Positions 1-9,089 of a stretch of DNA of 64,000 bases are shown in pieces. The position numbers and the translations under genes are program-made. The notes under the pieces are model-generated. The model was given only the letters and a program-made list of their open reading frames with translations, had not been told where the DNA came from and ran no database searches. Each line of letters begins with the position of its first letter. Positions within the stretch are counted from its first letter, which is position 1. The stretch is from the NCBI GenBank assembly GCA_902538495.1, contig CACBFJ010000006.1, positions 1 through 64,000 of the forward strand, given 5' to 3'. Origin of the DNA: an uncultured Pelagibacteraceae bacterium (GTDB lineage Bacteria > Pseudomonadota > Alphaproteobacteria > Pelagibacterales > Pelagibacteraceae).

Positions 1-1
1 T

Positions 2-964
2 ATGGGAGGATCTTCTTTGGGTACCCAGGCGATATATGACTTTTTAAAGAAAAAAATAAAAAAAAATTTTTCTTTTGTGAATGATTTAGATGTGAGCACT
101 AAAAATAAAAAAGACAAAAATTGTTTAAATTTAGTCGTGTCTAAATCAGGAGAAACCTTAGAAACTATAGTAAACACCAATCTCATTATAAATAAACAAG
201 ACAAAAATTTGATCATAACGGAAAATAAAGACAACTATCTTTATAAATTAGCTCAAAAATTAAAAGCTGAAGTAATTCATCACAATAATTTTATTGGTGG
301 AAGATATTCGGTTTTATCTGAAACAGGAATGTTACCTGCAGAGTTAATGGGATTAAACTCAAAAAAGTTTAGACAACTAAATAGTTTAGTTAAAAACAAA
401 AGGTATTTAAACGCTTTGATCTCTAACGTTAGTTCAACTATTTTTTTTCTAAAAAAGAAAAAACATAATTCAATTATAATAAATTATGACAAAAAATCTG
501 AAAACTTATTTTTTTGGTATCAGCAACTAATAGCGGAAAGCTTAGGTAAAAAGAAAAAAGGTTTAATGCCCATTGTTTCCAACATGCCAAAAGATAATCA
601 TAGTGTAATGCAACTTTATTTGGATGGCTTTACAAATAATTTTTTTACATTTTTTTTCGTTCATGAGAAAGACTCACAAAAAATTATAAATAAAGATATT
701 CTTAGCTCAAAAAAATTTCTTAGAGATAAAAGATTATTAGATATGACATATGCTCAAAAACAAGCTACTGAGAATGTTTTTAGAAGAAAAGGAATACCTT
801 TTAGAAGTTTTGAGGTATTAAAGAGAGATGAAAAAACACTTGGAGAACTATTTAATTTTTTTATATTAGAAACAATTTTATTAGGTAACGCTCTTAAAGT
901 AGATCCATATGATCAACCAGCTGTGGAATTAATTAAAAAAGAAACTAAAAAAATTTTAGTTTAA
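2..964 (+). CDS. pgi: glucose-6-phosphate isomerase (5' end outside window)
   Basis: Interconverts glucose-6-phosphate and fructose-6-phosphate in the cytoplasm. The visible 320 residues begin at the GGSSLG sugar-phosphate motif, which lies well inside the protein, so the first methionine here is internal and roughly the N-terminal 80-100 or more residues lie before the window. The SIS motif SKSGETLET is at about residues 48-56 and the C-terminal family signature ends in YDQPAVE (about 303-309). The gene converges on rsmD and the two coding ends overlap by 9 bp. Identification is firm; only the start is missing. Confidence 0.93.
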   Translation: MGGSSLGTQAIYDFLKKKIKKNFSFVNDLDVSTKNKKDKNCLNLVVSKSGETLETIVNTNLIINKQDKNLIITENKDNYLYKLAQKLKAEVIHHNNFIGGRYSVLSETGMLPAELMGLNSKKFRQLNSLVKNKRYLNALISNVSSTIFFLKKKKHNSIIINYDKKSENLFFWYQQLIAESLGKKKKGLMPIVSNMPKDNHSVMQLYLDGFTNNFFTFFFVHEKDSQKIINKDILSSKKFLRDKRLLDMTYAQKQATENVFRRKGIPFRSFEVLKRDEKTLGELFNFFILETILLGNALKVDPYDQPAVELIKKETKKILV

Positions 965-1513
965 ATTGCCGAATGAAATCTTAGAAATACCATAGGTTTT
1001 TTCTTCTAAAATACGAAAATTTTTTGAATATTTATCTTTTACGTTTTTATTTCTGTGAGTAATTATTATTCCACTTTTGCTTAGAAGGTTTATTTCAAAA
1101 ATCTTGTCAATTAATTCTGATATATTCTTATCCTTATATGGTGGATCTAAAAATATGATATCATAATTACTTTTTGCTAACTTAAGCCCAGTAAAAATAT
1201 TTTGTTCTATTATCTCATATTTTTTATCCAATTTAAGATTTGATAAGTTTTTCTTTAGTATTGGTAGAACACCATTATAATTTTCAACAAAAGTGACGTA
1301 TTTTGCTTCATTCGACAAACATTCAATTCCAAATGATCCAACGCCTGCGAACAAATCTAAAACTACTGAATTCTTAATCTCAACGTTAAACTTGTTGGAA
1401 TGTTTAAGAATATTGAAAATCGACTCTTTTGTTAGATCTTTAAGCGGTCTTGTTTTAATATCATTGGGTGTTAATATTTTTCTGCCTCTAAAATTTCCAG
1501 ATATAATCCTCAT
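956..1513 (-). CDS. rsmD: 16S rRNA (guanine966-N2)-methyltransferase
   Basis: Methylates G966 of 16S rRNA during small-subunit assembly, using S-adenosylmethionine. The 185-residue length is normal for the family. It starts with the typical MRIISGNFRGRKI, has a SAM-binding segment LDLFAGVGSFGIE near residues 53-65, and the N-methyltransferase motif DPPY near residue 122. The start codon overlaps the purD stop by 4 bp, so purD and rsmD are probably co-transcribed leftward. The 3' end overlaps the convergent pgi gene. Confidence 0.93.
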   Translation of the reverse strand: MRIISGNFRGRKILTPNDIKTRPLKDLTKESIFNILKHSNKFNVEIKNSVVLDLFAGVGSFGIECLSNEAKYVTFVENYNGVLPILKKNLSNLKLDKKYEIIEQNIFTGLKLAKSNYDIIFLDPPYKDKNISELIDKIFEINLLSKSGIIITHRNKNVKDKYSKNFRILEEKTYGISKISFGNLN

Positions 1514-2775
1514 TTATTTATTACTTTATAACCAATATCCTTACGATAAAAACCACCAGTCCAATTTAATTTTCTTAAATATTTATTTATATTTTCTCTA
1601 GCTTTTAAGAATTCATCTGATAGTGAAATAAAATTTAATACTCTTCCTCCAACGGAGAAAAATTTTCCTTCTTTTTCAATAGTTCCTGCATGAAACATGA
1701 AATCTTGTGTATTTAGTTCAATTTTATTCAGATTTTTTATTTCAACATTTTTTTTGTATTTTTCTGGATAACCTTTTGAGCATAATACAACACACAAACT
1801 TTTTTTATTACTCCAATTTATTTTCACTTCTTTCAAATTTTGATTGCAACAAGCTAAGAATATCTCAAATAAATCTGTATCTAATTTCGGAAGAATTGTT
1901 TGACACTCTGGATCTCCCATTCTTACATTATATTCGATAAGGTAGGGTTCATTATCGATGATCATTAATCCTGCGTATAAGAAACCTCTATATTCTGCTC
2001 CAAGATCCTTTAATGCTCTTAAGGTTGGGTTTATAATTTTATTTAATATTTTTTTTTCCAATTCTTCTCCTATCAATCTAGAGGGAGAATAGGCACCCAT
2101 TCCACCTGTATTTTTCCCTTTATCACCCTCCAAAACTCTTTTATGATCTTGAGCTGTTCCAAAGTTTTGAATTGAAATCCCATCACTTATTATAAAAAAA
2201 CTCATTTCCTCACCTCTCAAGAATTCTTCAATTAAAACTTTACCGGTTTTACCAAATTTCCCGTCAAAAACCTCCTTAACTGCTTTAGAAGACTCTTCAA
2301 CATTATCACAAATGTAAACACCTTTTCCTGAGGCCAAATTATCAGCTTTGATAACTATAGGATGACTAGAACTCTTTAAAAAATTGTTGGCATCAGCAAT
2401 GTTATGGAATACCCCAAATTTTGATGAAGGAATATTATATTTTTCACAAATCTTTTTTGTAAAAATCTTGGAGCCCTCAAGCTGAGATGCTAACTTATTT
2501 GGACCAAAAACTTTAATTTCAAATTTTTGCAAGTAATCTACTAAACCATCTACAAGTGGTTTTTCAGGTCCTACCACCACTAATCCAATTTTATTTTTTA
2601 AGATATAGTCTTTAAAGATTTCAAAATTATTTGTGTCTATATTAACATTGTTAGCTATTTTGGAAGTTCCAGCGTTTCCAGGGAAACAATAGATTTTATT
2701 TACTTTCTTTGAACGCTTGAGCAGTTCACATATTGCGTGTTCTCTGCCACCACTTCCTATTACACCAACGATCAT
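1510..2775 (-). CDS. purD: phosphoribosylamine--glycine ligase (GAR synthetase)
   Basis: Ligates glycine to phosphoribosylamine with ATP in step two of de novo purine synthesis. The 421-residue ATP-grasp protein begins MIVGVIGSGGREHAI, carries GPEKPLVDGLVD near residue 70, the GGMGAYSP loop near 225 and EYNVRMGDPE near 285, all hallmarks of PurD. It is divergent from the DUF2093 gene with only 21 bp between start codons, so both promoters must be compressed or reach into neighbouring coding sequence. Confidence 0.96.
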   Translation of the reverse strand: MIVGVIGSGGREHAICELLKRSKKVNKIYCFPGNAGTSKIANNVNIDTNNFEIFKDYILKNKIGLVVVGPEKPLVDGLVDYLQKFEIKVFGPNKLASQLEGSKIFTKKICEKYNIPSSKFGVFHNIADANNFLKSSSHPIVIKADNLASGKGVYICDNVEESSKAVKEVFDGKFGKTGKVLIEEFLRGEEMSFFIISDGISIQNFGTAQDHKRVLEGDKGKNTGGMGAYSPSRLIGEELEKKILNKIINPTLRALKDLGAEYRGFLYAGLMIIDNEPYLIEYNVRMGDPECQTILPKLDTDLFEIFLACCNQNLKEVKINWSNKKSLCVVLCSKGYPEKYKKNVEIKNLNKIELNTQDFMFHAGTIEKEGKFFSVGGRVLNFISLSDEFLKARENINKYLRKLNWTGGFYRKDIGYKVINK

Positions 2776-2796
2776 GTATAAGTATATAAACTAAAA

Positions 2797-2994
2797 ATGA
2801 GTAAAAAATTAGCAAAAATAAAATATTTACCAAATAATTTTCAAGTTATAGAGCCCGGCGATCATGTTATCTGTGCAGTTTCTGGTAAATCTATAAGTTT
2901 AGAAAATTTAAATTATTGGAATGTTGATTTACAAGAGCCTTATTATTCATATGTTGAAGCAAATAAAAAAAGAGAAAAAATAGAAAAAAAATAA
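2797..2994 (+). CDS. DUF2093 family small protein
   Basis: A 65-residue protein of unknown function with the pattern of the alphaproteobacterial DUF2093 family: LAKIKYLPNNFQVI, then a GDHVICAVSGKSI segment, then a LNYWNVDLQEPY segment. The tail is lysine and glutamate rich. It has no signal peptide or membrane helix, so it is probably cytoplasmic. It stands alone between divergent purD and the convergent acyltransferase, with a 1 bp gap to the latter. Family assignment is from memory of the conserved core; no function is claimed. Confidence 0.8.
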   Translation: MSKKLAKIKYLPNNFQVIEPGDHVICAVSGKSISLENLNYWNVDLQEPYYSYVEANKKREKIEKK

Positions 2995-2995
2995 T

Positions 2996-3856
2996 TTATT
3001 TCCATCGATTATGAGACCAAATCCAATAATTTGGCCTTTTTAATATCATATTTTCAAGTAATTTGTTTAGTTCATTTGTAATTTCCTCAACTGATTTATT
3101 TTCGTCAAAATTAATGGGCTTATTAATAGTCATTTTAAACTTAATGTCGTCAAATCTCTCAATAAAAATTGGCACAACTGGTATTTTGTATTTTTTTACT
3201 AATTGAGCAGGAATAGTTGTCGTGGAAGCTTTTTCATTAAAAAAATTTGAATCTATTCCCTCAGAAACTCTTTGATCAATCATTAGTGCAGTCGAAAACC
3301 CATCATTTATTAATTTAACTAATTCTTTGGTCCCTCCAATTCCTTTTTTTATTTGAAACTTACAAATATGATCTCTTCTTATTTTCTCCATTATTTTATT
3401 TAAAAAAAAATTATTTAATGGTCTATATATTGCAGCAACTTTGATGCCCATTTTTTCTATTTGCATTGCCATCAATTCAAAATTACTAAAATGACCTGAG
3501 ATAAATACTACTCTCTGTTTATTAAGTTTGATATTTTCAAGAATTTTCCCACCATTTACAATGATGTTATCATTTAATTGATCGCGTCTAAATTTTTTAA
3601 TAAACATATATTCTGCAAACACTCTTCCATAATTATTCCACATCGAAATATAAATTTCTTTTAATTCATTTTGACTAATATTTGGGAACGCCTTTTTAAT
3701 ATTAGAATAAATTAATTTTTTTGATCTAAAGAGTGGACCAATTATTTGAAAAATTTTACCGCTTAAGTTTGAAGCTAATTTAATCCCTAAAACTTTGAAT
3801 ATACAAAAAAATATAATTACAAGAATAAATTGTAAAAAATATTTTATATTTCTCAT
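2996..3856 (-). CDS. lipid A biosynthesis late acyltransferase (LpxL/HtrB family)
   Basis: Transfers a secondary acyl chain to Kdo-lipid A at the inner membrane. The 286 residues include an N-terminal hydrophobic anchor (about 8-30) and the catalytic HX4E motif in SGHFSNFELMAMQ near residues 120-132, then the GG(T) and DQR segments near 175-198 expected in the family. It is the last gene of the leftward block msbA, waaA, lpxK, acyltransferase; 1 bp separates it from lpxK. Whether it is LpxL- or LpxM-like cannot be told from sequence alone. Confidence 0.9.
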   Translation of the reverse strand: MRNIKYFLQFILVIIFFCIFKVLGIKLASNLSGKIFQIIGPLFRSKKLIYSNIKKAFPNISQNELKEIYISMWNNYGRVFAEYMFIKKFRRDQLNDNIIVNGGKILENIKLNKQRVVFISGHFSNFELMAMQIEKMGIKVAAIYRPLNNFFLNKIMEKIRRDHICKFQIKKGIGGTKELVKLINDGFSTALMIDQRVSEGIDSNFFNEKASTTTIPAQLVKKYKIPVVPIFIERFDDIKFKMTINKPINFDENKSVEEITNELNKLLENMILKRPNYWIWSHNRWK

Positions 3857-3857
3857 G

Positions 3858-4793
3858 TCAATTAAGAATTATATCTAAGAATTCACTTTCGTTTTGAATC
3901 TGAAGCACTGATTTAACAAATTTAATTTTATTAGTATATTTATCATTTAATCTATAAAAATCTTTTTCAGTTGTAATTATTTTGCAATTGATATTTTCAG
4001 CTTCTGTAATGATGTTGTTTATATCTTTATCTGAATAATTATAATGATCTGGATATTCAATTTCTTTTGAAATATTTATGTTATTTTTTTTCAACATTGA
4101 TATGAAAGATTGATGATTTCCAATTCCAGAAAATACTAAGTATTTTTCTTTTTGACTGAATTCATCCAGGTTAAGAGGTACGTAATTCCCAACAAAAATT
4201 TTTGCTTTGGGATTTACTTCAAGAATTTGATTTTTAATATTTTCTAAATTTTCCATATTACCATTAATAAAAATATTTTTATAATATTTTATATTTTTAA
4301 AGTTTTCTCTCAAAGGTCCTGAAGGTATCGTGAAACCATTTCCAATCCAATTAACATCATTGAAACAAATGAAAATTATATCATAGTCTATAGAGCAATC
4401 TTGTAAACCATCATCAAAAATTGCAACTTTATAACCTTGATCAACAGCATCCATCAAAGAGTTCAGTCTTCTTTTTGATTTGAATAGTTTTCCCTTATTT
4501 TCCAATATTTTTTGTTCATCTATTTGGTTAGAATAATCTTTTTTTATAAAGCATGACTCGATGCTTCTTTGATTAAGCATTTTGTGTATTTTCAAACTCA
4601 AAGATGTTTTACCTGTGCCACCCACATAAATGTTGCCAACACATATTGTTTTAATTTTTTTTATTTTTTCTTTTTTTGTAATTGTTTTTTTTATTAAATT
4701 TACGCCAATTAAAATTAGTGATAAGGGTAAAAGAAGATAAGGTAAAATTTTCGAGTTTTTATTGTCCCAAAATTTGGGTTTATTAATTTTCAT
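3858..4793 (-). CDS. lpxK: tetraacyldisaccharide 4'-kinase
   Basis: Phosphorylates the 4' position of the lipid A disaccharide at the inner membrane. The protein has the family's N-terminal amphipathic/transmembrane segment (about 14-34) and then an unusual Walker A, GGTGKTSLSLKI, near residues 58-69 in the context CVGNIYVGGTGKT that is diagnostic for LpxK. DDGLQD is seen near residue 127, also conserved. At 311 residues it is of usual size. Its start overlaps the waaA stop by 11 bp, supporting translational coupling. Confidence 0.94.
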   Translation of the reverse strand: MKINKPKFWDNKNSKILPYLLLPLSLILIGVNLIKKTITKKEKIKKIKTICVGNIYVGGTGKTSLSLKIHKMLNQRSIESCFIKKDYSNQIDEQKILENKGKLFKSKRRLNSLMDAVDQGYKVAIFDDGLQDCSIDYDIIFICFNDVNWIGNGFTIPSGPLRENFKNIKYYKNIFINGNMENLENIKNQILEVNPKAKIFVGNYVPLNLDEFSQKEKYLVFSGIGNHQSFISMLKKNNINISKEIEYPDHYNYSDKDINNIITEAENINCKIITTEKDFYRLNDKYTNKIKFVKSVLQIQNESEFLDIILN

Positions 4794-6024
4794 AATTTAT
4801 TGATTTACTTAGTTTATTTAATGTATTTTTAAATATTACATTACCCAATTTTTGTATTTTTTTTACCTTTTCCATCTTTTTTCTAAAAATTACTTCGTTA
4901 GAAAATTGTAGTGGACTTCTTATTTCTTTGGATATGCTTAAGGATTTAAGGAATGCATATACCTCTCTAAAATTACTAATATTCGGTCCGTGAAGTATTT
5001 TTGCTCCATAACGTGCCGGTTCTATTGGGTTTTGACCACCTTTATTAGTTATAGATCCTCCCAAAAATACTGTAGTCGCTATTTTATAAAATCTTTTAGA
5101 TTCACCAAAAGTGTCAACAATATAAATATCTATATCTTTTAAATTTTTTACTTTTGCACTGTGATAAGAGGTTTTCAAATTAAGTTTTCTTAGTTCATGG
5201 TTGATTTCGTCAACCCGATGAACATGTCTTGGGATGATTATTGTAATTAAATTATTATATTTCTTTTTTAAGAAAATATGAGTTCGTGCTGCAAATACCT
5301 CCTCATCTGCGTGAGTACTTGCAGCAATACATATTTTGTATTTTTTAAATTTATTTTTAATTTCATTATCAAATTTTTTATTAACGGTTTTTTCATTCTC
5401 AAAAAATTTTAAATTTCCAATATAATTAATATTTTTTACTCCTAATTTTTTCAGATATCTTATCGTTTCTTTGTTTTGGGGATAAGCGAAATTTATCTGA
5501 TTAAAAATTTTTAATGAAAATCTTTTTAATTTCATCCATCTTTCAAAAGTTTTTTTTGTTATTCTTGCATTTAGAAGAATTAAAGTAATATTCCTTTTTT
5601 TAAGTGATCTAAAAATACTTGGCCAAATTTCTGACTCTAAAAAAATTGCAGAATTTGGCCTCCAATAATTAAGAAAAAAATTAGAAAAAAAAATATGATC
5701 TATTGGAAAAAATTGATGGACCACTTTCTTAAATCTATATTTTTGAAGAATTTTTGATGAACTTAATGTACTTGATGTTACAAGAATTTGGTTAAAAGAA
5801 TTATCTTTGTCATATTTATTAAGAATGGGCAGAACACTCATTAGTTCACCTACACTCGATCCATGAATCCACAATAATTTCCCAGAGCGCCTTTTTTTTG
5901 AAAAAAAACAAAATTTTTCTTTAAACCTTAATATGTCCTCTTTACCTTTAAAGATTCTTATTAAAATTATTATTGGTGAAAATAAAATTATTAAAGTTAT
6001 TAATAATTGATAAATTAAAAACAT
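4783..6024 (-). CDS. waaA: 3-deoxy-D-manno-octulosonic acid (Kdo) transferase
   Basis: Adds Kdo to lipid IVA on the cytoplasmic face of the inner membrane. The 413-residue GT30 protein has an N-terminal membrane anchor (about 1-22), the donor-side motif WIHGSSVGE near residue 52, an acceptor-binding FLESEIWP segment near 129, and a GGS...GGQNPIEPA segment near 330-345 that is typical of KdtA. It sits 2 bp downstream of msbA in the leftward lipid A block. Good family match across the full length. Confidence 0.94.
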   Translation of the reverse strand: MFLIYQLLITLIILFSPIIILIRIFKGKEDILRFKEKFCFFSKKRRSGKLLWIHGSSVGELMSVLPILNKYDKDNSFNQILVTSSTLSSSKILQKYRFKKVVHQFFPIDHIFFSNFFLNYWRPNSAIFLESEIWPSIFRSLKKRNITLILLNARITKKTFERWMKLKRFSLKIFNQINFAYPQNKETIRYLKKLGVKNINYIGNLKFFENEKTVNKKFDNEIKNKFKKYKICIAASTHADEEVFAARTHIFLKKKYNNLITIIIPRHVHRVDEINHELRKLNLKTSYHSAKVKNLKDIDIYIVDTFGESKRFYKIATTVFLGGSITNKGGQNPIEPARYGAKILHGPNISNFREVYAFLKSLSISKEIRSPLQFSNEVIFRKKMEKVKKIQKLGNVIFKNTLNKLSKSINYEN

Positions 6025-6026
6025 AT

Positions 6027-7766
6027 TTATTTTTGTATTTGTTTTTCATAAAAGTTTTTATAAAGGTCAGAATTTTCCAACAATTCCTCGTGGCTACCAC
6101 TTGCAACCATATTCCCTGAGTCAATTACGTAAATATTGTTTGAATTTAATATTGTCGATAATCGGTGAGCAATAACAATAGTAGTTTTATTTCTTGTCAA
6201 AACAGATAACGCATCCTGAATTTTTGACTCTGTCTCGCTGTCAAGAGATGATGTTGCTTCGTCTAGAAGAATAATCGAACTTTTTTTCATCATTGCTCTG
6301 GCAATTGAAATTCTTTGCTTTTCTCCTCCTGATAATCTAACTCCATTTTCACCAATTAAAGTGTCATATTTTTTTGGAAGCAATTCTATAAATTCATTAC
6401 AATAAGAAAGCTTAGCAGCTTTATAGATCTCCTCATCTGATGCATCTACATTTGCGTATTTGATATTATTTTTAATTGTGTCATCAAATAATGTTGTTTC
6501 TTGACTAACTAAAGATATATTATTTCTTAAGGACTCAATTTTAGTTTTGTATATAGATTGATTATCAATAGTGATATCACCAGAATTAACATCGTAAAAT
6601 CTGGGAATTAAATTTAAAATTGTGGATTTTCCAGAACCACTATGCCCCACCAAAGAAGTCATTTTACCACCACTAAACTCTAAGTTAATTTCTTTAAGTA
6701 CTTTACTTTGTTCATTAACATCATATGAAAAGTTTACATTTTTAAAGTTAATTTTTGCATTTTTTAGATTTAGAACTTTAGCCTCTTTTTCATCTTTAAT
6801 TTTATTTTCATTATCAATGATTGGTAAAATTCTTGAAGCAGCAGATAAACCTTGATCCAAAATCATATTTAGTGTCGATAAAGACCTAACTGGTTGATAT
6901 GCCAGCATCATTGCAGCTAAAAATGAAAAAAAATTATTTATATCAAGTTCATTTTGCATCATTAACTTACCTGAATAAAAAATTAAAACTGCTATCATTA
7001 TTCCAGTAAGAGTTTCCATTATTGGAGACATTCGCACAAAAACCACTTGTATTTTTTTATTCTTATCTTTTAGTTGCTCTAAGTAACGATCGGCTCTTAA
7101 ATTTTCATAATTTTCTTTTTGAAAAATTTTAATTAATTTATGGTTTTTAAATAATTCAACTAAATATGTAGTTAGAAAACCTGATTTTTCTTGAGCCTGA
7201 GTAGTTACCTTACCGATTCTTTTTCCTAAAGTTTTTGCAGAAAAACCAGCTAAGGGTATCATAACAATTGATATCAAAGCTAATTTCCAATTTTGAGTAA
7301 ACATAACAAATAACAAACCAATTAGTGTAAGCGAATCTTTAAATAATGTTAATAAAGCATGGCTTAGTAAATTTGTTATATGTGTAACATCGTAGGTAAG
7401 GTTAGAAATAAAACTTCCAGAGTGTTTTTTATCTATGATTTGAGTATCAGCTTTAATAAGAGATTCTGTCATATCGTACTGCAATTTTTTCTTAACCTCC
7501 TCACCGACCCCAATCATTGTAGATTTTGCAAAATATAAAGAAAGTCCTTTTAAAAAAAAAGCAATGATTATCATAAAGGGAATTAAAAGAATTAGAGATT
7601 GGTCCTTTTCTATAAACAATTTTTTAATAGCAGGATCCAACAACCAAGCTATTGCTGAAGTGCTACCAGCAACCAAAATAGAAAAAATGCCAGATAAAAG
7701 AATTTTATCAAGGTATTTTCTTGAGTAATCCTTATAAAGTCTTTTGTAAATTTCTGTGTTTTTCAT
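6027..7766 (-). CDS. msbA: lipid A export ABC transporter MsbA-like (fused permease/ATPase)
   Basis: Half-transporter of the MsbA type, thought to flip lipid A-core across the inner membrane. The N-terminal part (about 1-310) holds six predicted membrane helices. The C-terminal ATPase has Walker A GHSGSGKST near residue 375, signature LSGGEKQR near 478 and Walker B IILLDEATSSLD near 499. At 579 residues it is of MsbA length. Its placement immediately before waaA, lpxK and an LpxL-like enzyme supports the lipid A role. Start overlaps the ubiA stop by 1 bp. Confidence 0.9.
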   Translation of the reverse strand: MKNTEIYKRLYKDYSRKYLDKILLSGIFSILVAGSTSAIAWLLDPAIKKLFIEKDQSLILLIPFMIIIAFFLKGLSLYFAKSTMIGVGEEVKKKLQYDMTESLIKADTQIIDKKHSGSFISNLTYDVTHITNLLSHALLTLFKDSLTLIGLLFVMFTQNWKLALISIVMIPLAGFSAKTLGKRIGKVTTQAQEKSGFLTTYLVELFKNHKLIKIFQKENYENLRADRYLEQLKDKNKKIQVVFVRMSPIMETLTGIMIAVLIFYSGKLMMQNELDINNFFSFLAAMMLAYQPVRSLSTLNMILDQGLSAASRILPIIDNENKIKDEKEAKVLNLKNAKINFKNVNFSYDVNEQSKVLKEINLEFSGGKMTSLVGHSGSGKSTILNLIPRFYDVNSGDITIDNQSIYKTKIESLRNNISLVSQETTLFDDTIKNNIKYANVDASDEEIYKAAKLSYCNEFIELLPKKYDTLIGENGVRLSGGEKQRISIARAMMKKSSIILLDEATSSLDSETESKIQDALSVLTRNKTTIVIAHRLSTILNSNNIYVIDSGNMVASGSHEELLENSDLYKNFYEKQIQK

Positions 7767-8632
7767 TAAAATAGTTTTCCTACCAGGATAGTTGATAAAA
7801 CAATTAGACCAAAATAATTATTACTTTTAAATATTTTGAGAGATTTTTCTGCACTATCTGGTTTAAATGATCTAATTTGATAGCCAAATAATTGAATTAT
7901 TGGAAAAATTAATAATAAGAAATACATAAGATTAAATTTCAAAATATAACCTCCCAAGATAAAGCTAAGAATGAATATTAGATAACATAGGGATAAAAAT
8001 AACTTTGAGTTTTTTTTGAATTTAATTGAAGTCGATTTTAATCCTATTATTTCATCATCTTTGATATCTTGATAACCATATATTGTGTCGTATCCGAGTG
8101 TCCAAAATATGGCCCCAAAATAAAACAATAAAGGTATTAAACTTACTTGTTCAGTATAAGATGTCCACCCAAGCACTAGGCCATAGTTAAAAGTAATGCC
8201 TAAAAATAGTTGTGGCCAATATGTGTATCTTTTCATTAAAGGATAAGTAAATGCCAGAGGCATTGAGCCTAAAGCTAAAATAATTGTGAATAAATTAAAA
8301 TTGAGTAAAACAATTAAAGCGAGCAAACATAACATTAGTGCATAAATTAATGCTAATTTCCAAGTTATTTTTCCTGAAGCTAAAGGTCTATCTTTTGTTC
8401 TCTCAACTTTTTTGTCAAATTCTTTATCAAGTATATCATTAACAATGCATCCAGCCGATCTCATTAATACGGATCCTAAAAAAAATAGAGTTAAGTAAAA
8501 AAAATAATCATTTAAACTATCGTTAAAATCATAGGCTAGAGTTAGACCCCATGCACAAGGCCAAAATAATAACATGTAACCAATAGGTTTTTTTAGTCTA
8601 GTTATTTCGATAAAAATATTTAAATGGTTCAT
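7766..8632 (-). CDS. ubiA: 4-hydroxybenzoate polyprenyltransferase
   Basis: Integral membrane prenyltransferase that attaches the polyprenyl tail to 4-hydroxybenzoate in ubiquinone synthesis. The 288 residues are mostly membrane helices. The two Mg-diphosphate motifs are visible: NDILDKEFD near residues 65-73 and YGYQDIKDDE near 186-195. RPLASGKI after the first motif is typical of UbiA. It heads the leftward run into msbA, sharing one base with its start, and is divergent from the DUF2721 gene. Confidence 0.95.
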   Translation of the reverse strand: MNHLNIFIEITRLKKPIGYMLLFWPCAWGLTLAYDFNDSLNDYFFYLTLFFLGSVLMRSAGCIVNDILDKEFDKKVERTKDRPLASGKITWKLALIYALMLCLLALIVLLNFNLFTIILALGSMPLAFTYPLMKRYTYWPQLFLGITFNYGLVLGWTSYTEQVSLIPLLFYFGAIFWTLGYDTIYGYQDIKDDEIIGLKSTSIKFKKNSKLFLSLCYLIFILSFILGGYILKFNLMYFLLLIFPIIQLFGYQIRSFKPDSAEKSLKIFKSNNYFGLIVLSTILVGKLF

Positions 8633-8684
8633 AAATTTTTACTTGTAAATAACAGGGGCAAGATTGATAATCAAATTGATTCGT

Positions 8685-9089
8685 ATGAATATAGATTACA
8701 CAGTTACAGCACTAATGTTTCCAGCTATTCCTTTATTGATGGGAGTTTATAGTAATAGATTTCACACTTTAAGTAATTTAATTAGAAAACTACATGATGA
8801 ACATGTTTATGAGAAACATATTCCACCTGAGTGGAAAAAACAATTTCTCAATTTGAGCAATAGAATAACACTTCTAAGATGGACAATCTTGTTTGCGGCG
8901 TTCGGATTTTTATTCAATATGTTAACTGTTTTTGCGCTTTATATGGATGAGCTTCTACTGGCAAGAGTTATTTTTGGTTCATGTTGTCTTTCAATGATAA
9001 TATCAATAATATTTTTTATTAGAGAAATACATATATCTACGAATGCTTTAAAACTTCATATGTCTGATATGGATGTAAACGTAGACTAG
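8685..9089 (+). CDS. DUF2721 family membrane protein
   Basis: A 134-residue protein of unknown function resembling DUF2721. It has a hydrophobic N-terminal helix (TALMFPAIPLLMGVYSN), a charged middle with RFHTLSNLIRKLHDEH, then two hydrophobic helices around residues 67-90 and 95-115. I chose the ATG at 8685 because the family usually starts just before the first helix. A TTG at 8664 with AGGGG 5 bp before it is an alternative start adding 7 residues. It ends in CTAG, shared as a stop with the convergent oxidoreductase. Confidence 0.72.
   Translation: MNIDYTVTALMFPAIPLLMGVYSNRFHTLSNLIRKLHDEHVYEKHIPPEWKKQFLNLSNRITLLRWTILFAAFGFLFNMLTVFALYMDELLLARVIFGSCCLSMIISIIFFIREIHISTNALKLHMSDMDVNVD

Noticed and set aside
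2-10. ATG at base 2 as the true start of pgi
   Set aside because: It falls inside the conserved GGSSLG motif, which is internal in glucose-6-phosphate isomerases; the gene starts before the window.
1293-1601. Plus-strand open frame of 102 codons
   Set aside because: Antisense to rsmD and the end of purD, with no family resemblance; AT-rich DNA yields such frames by chance.
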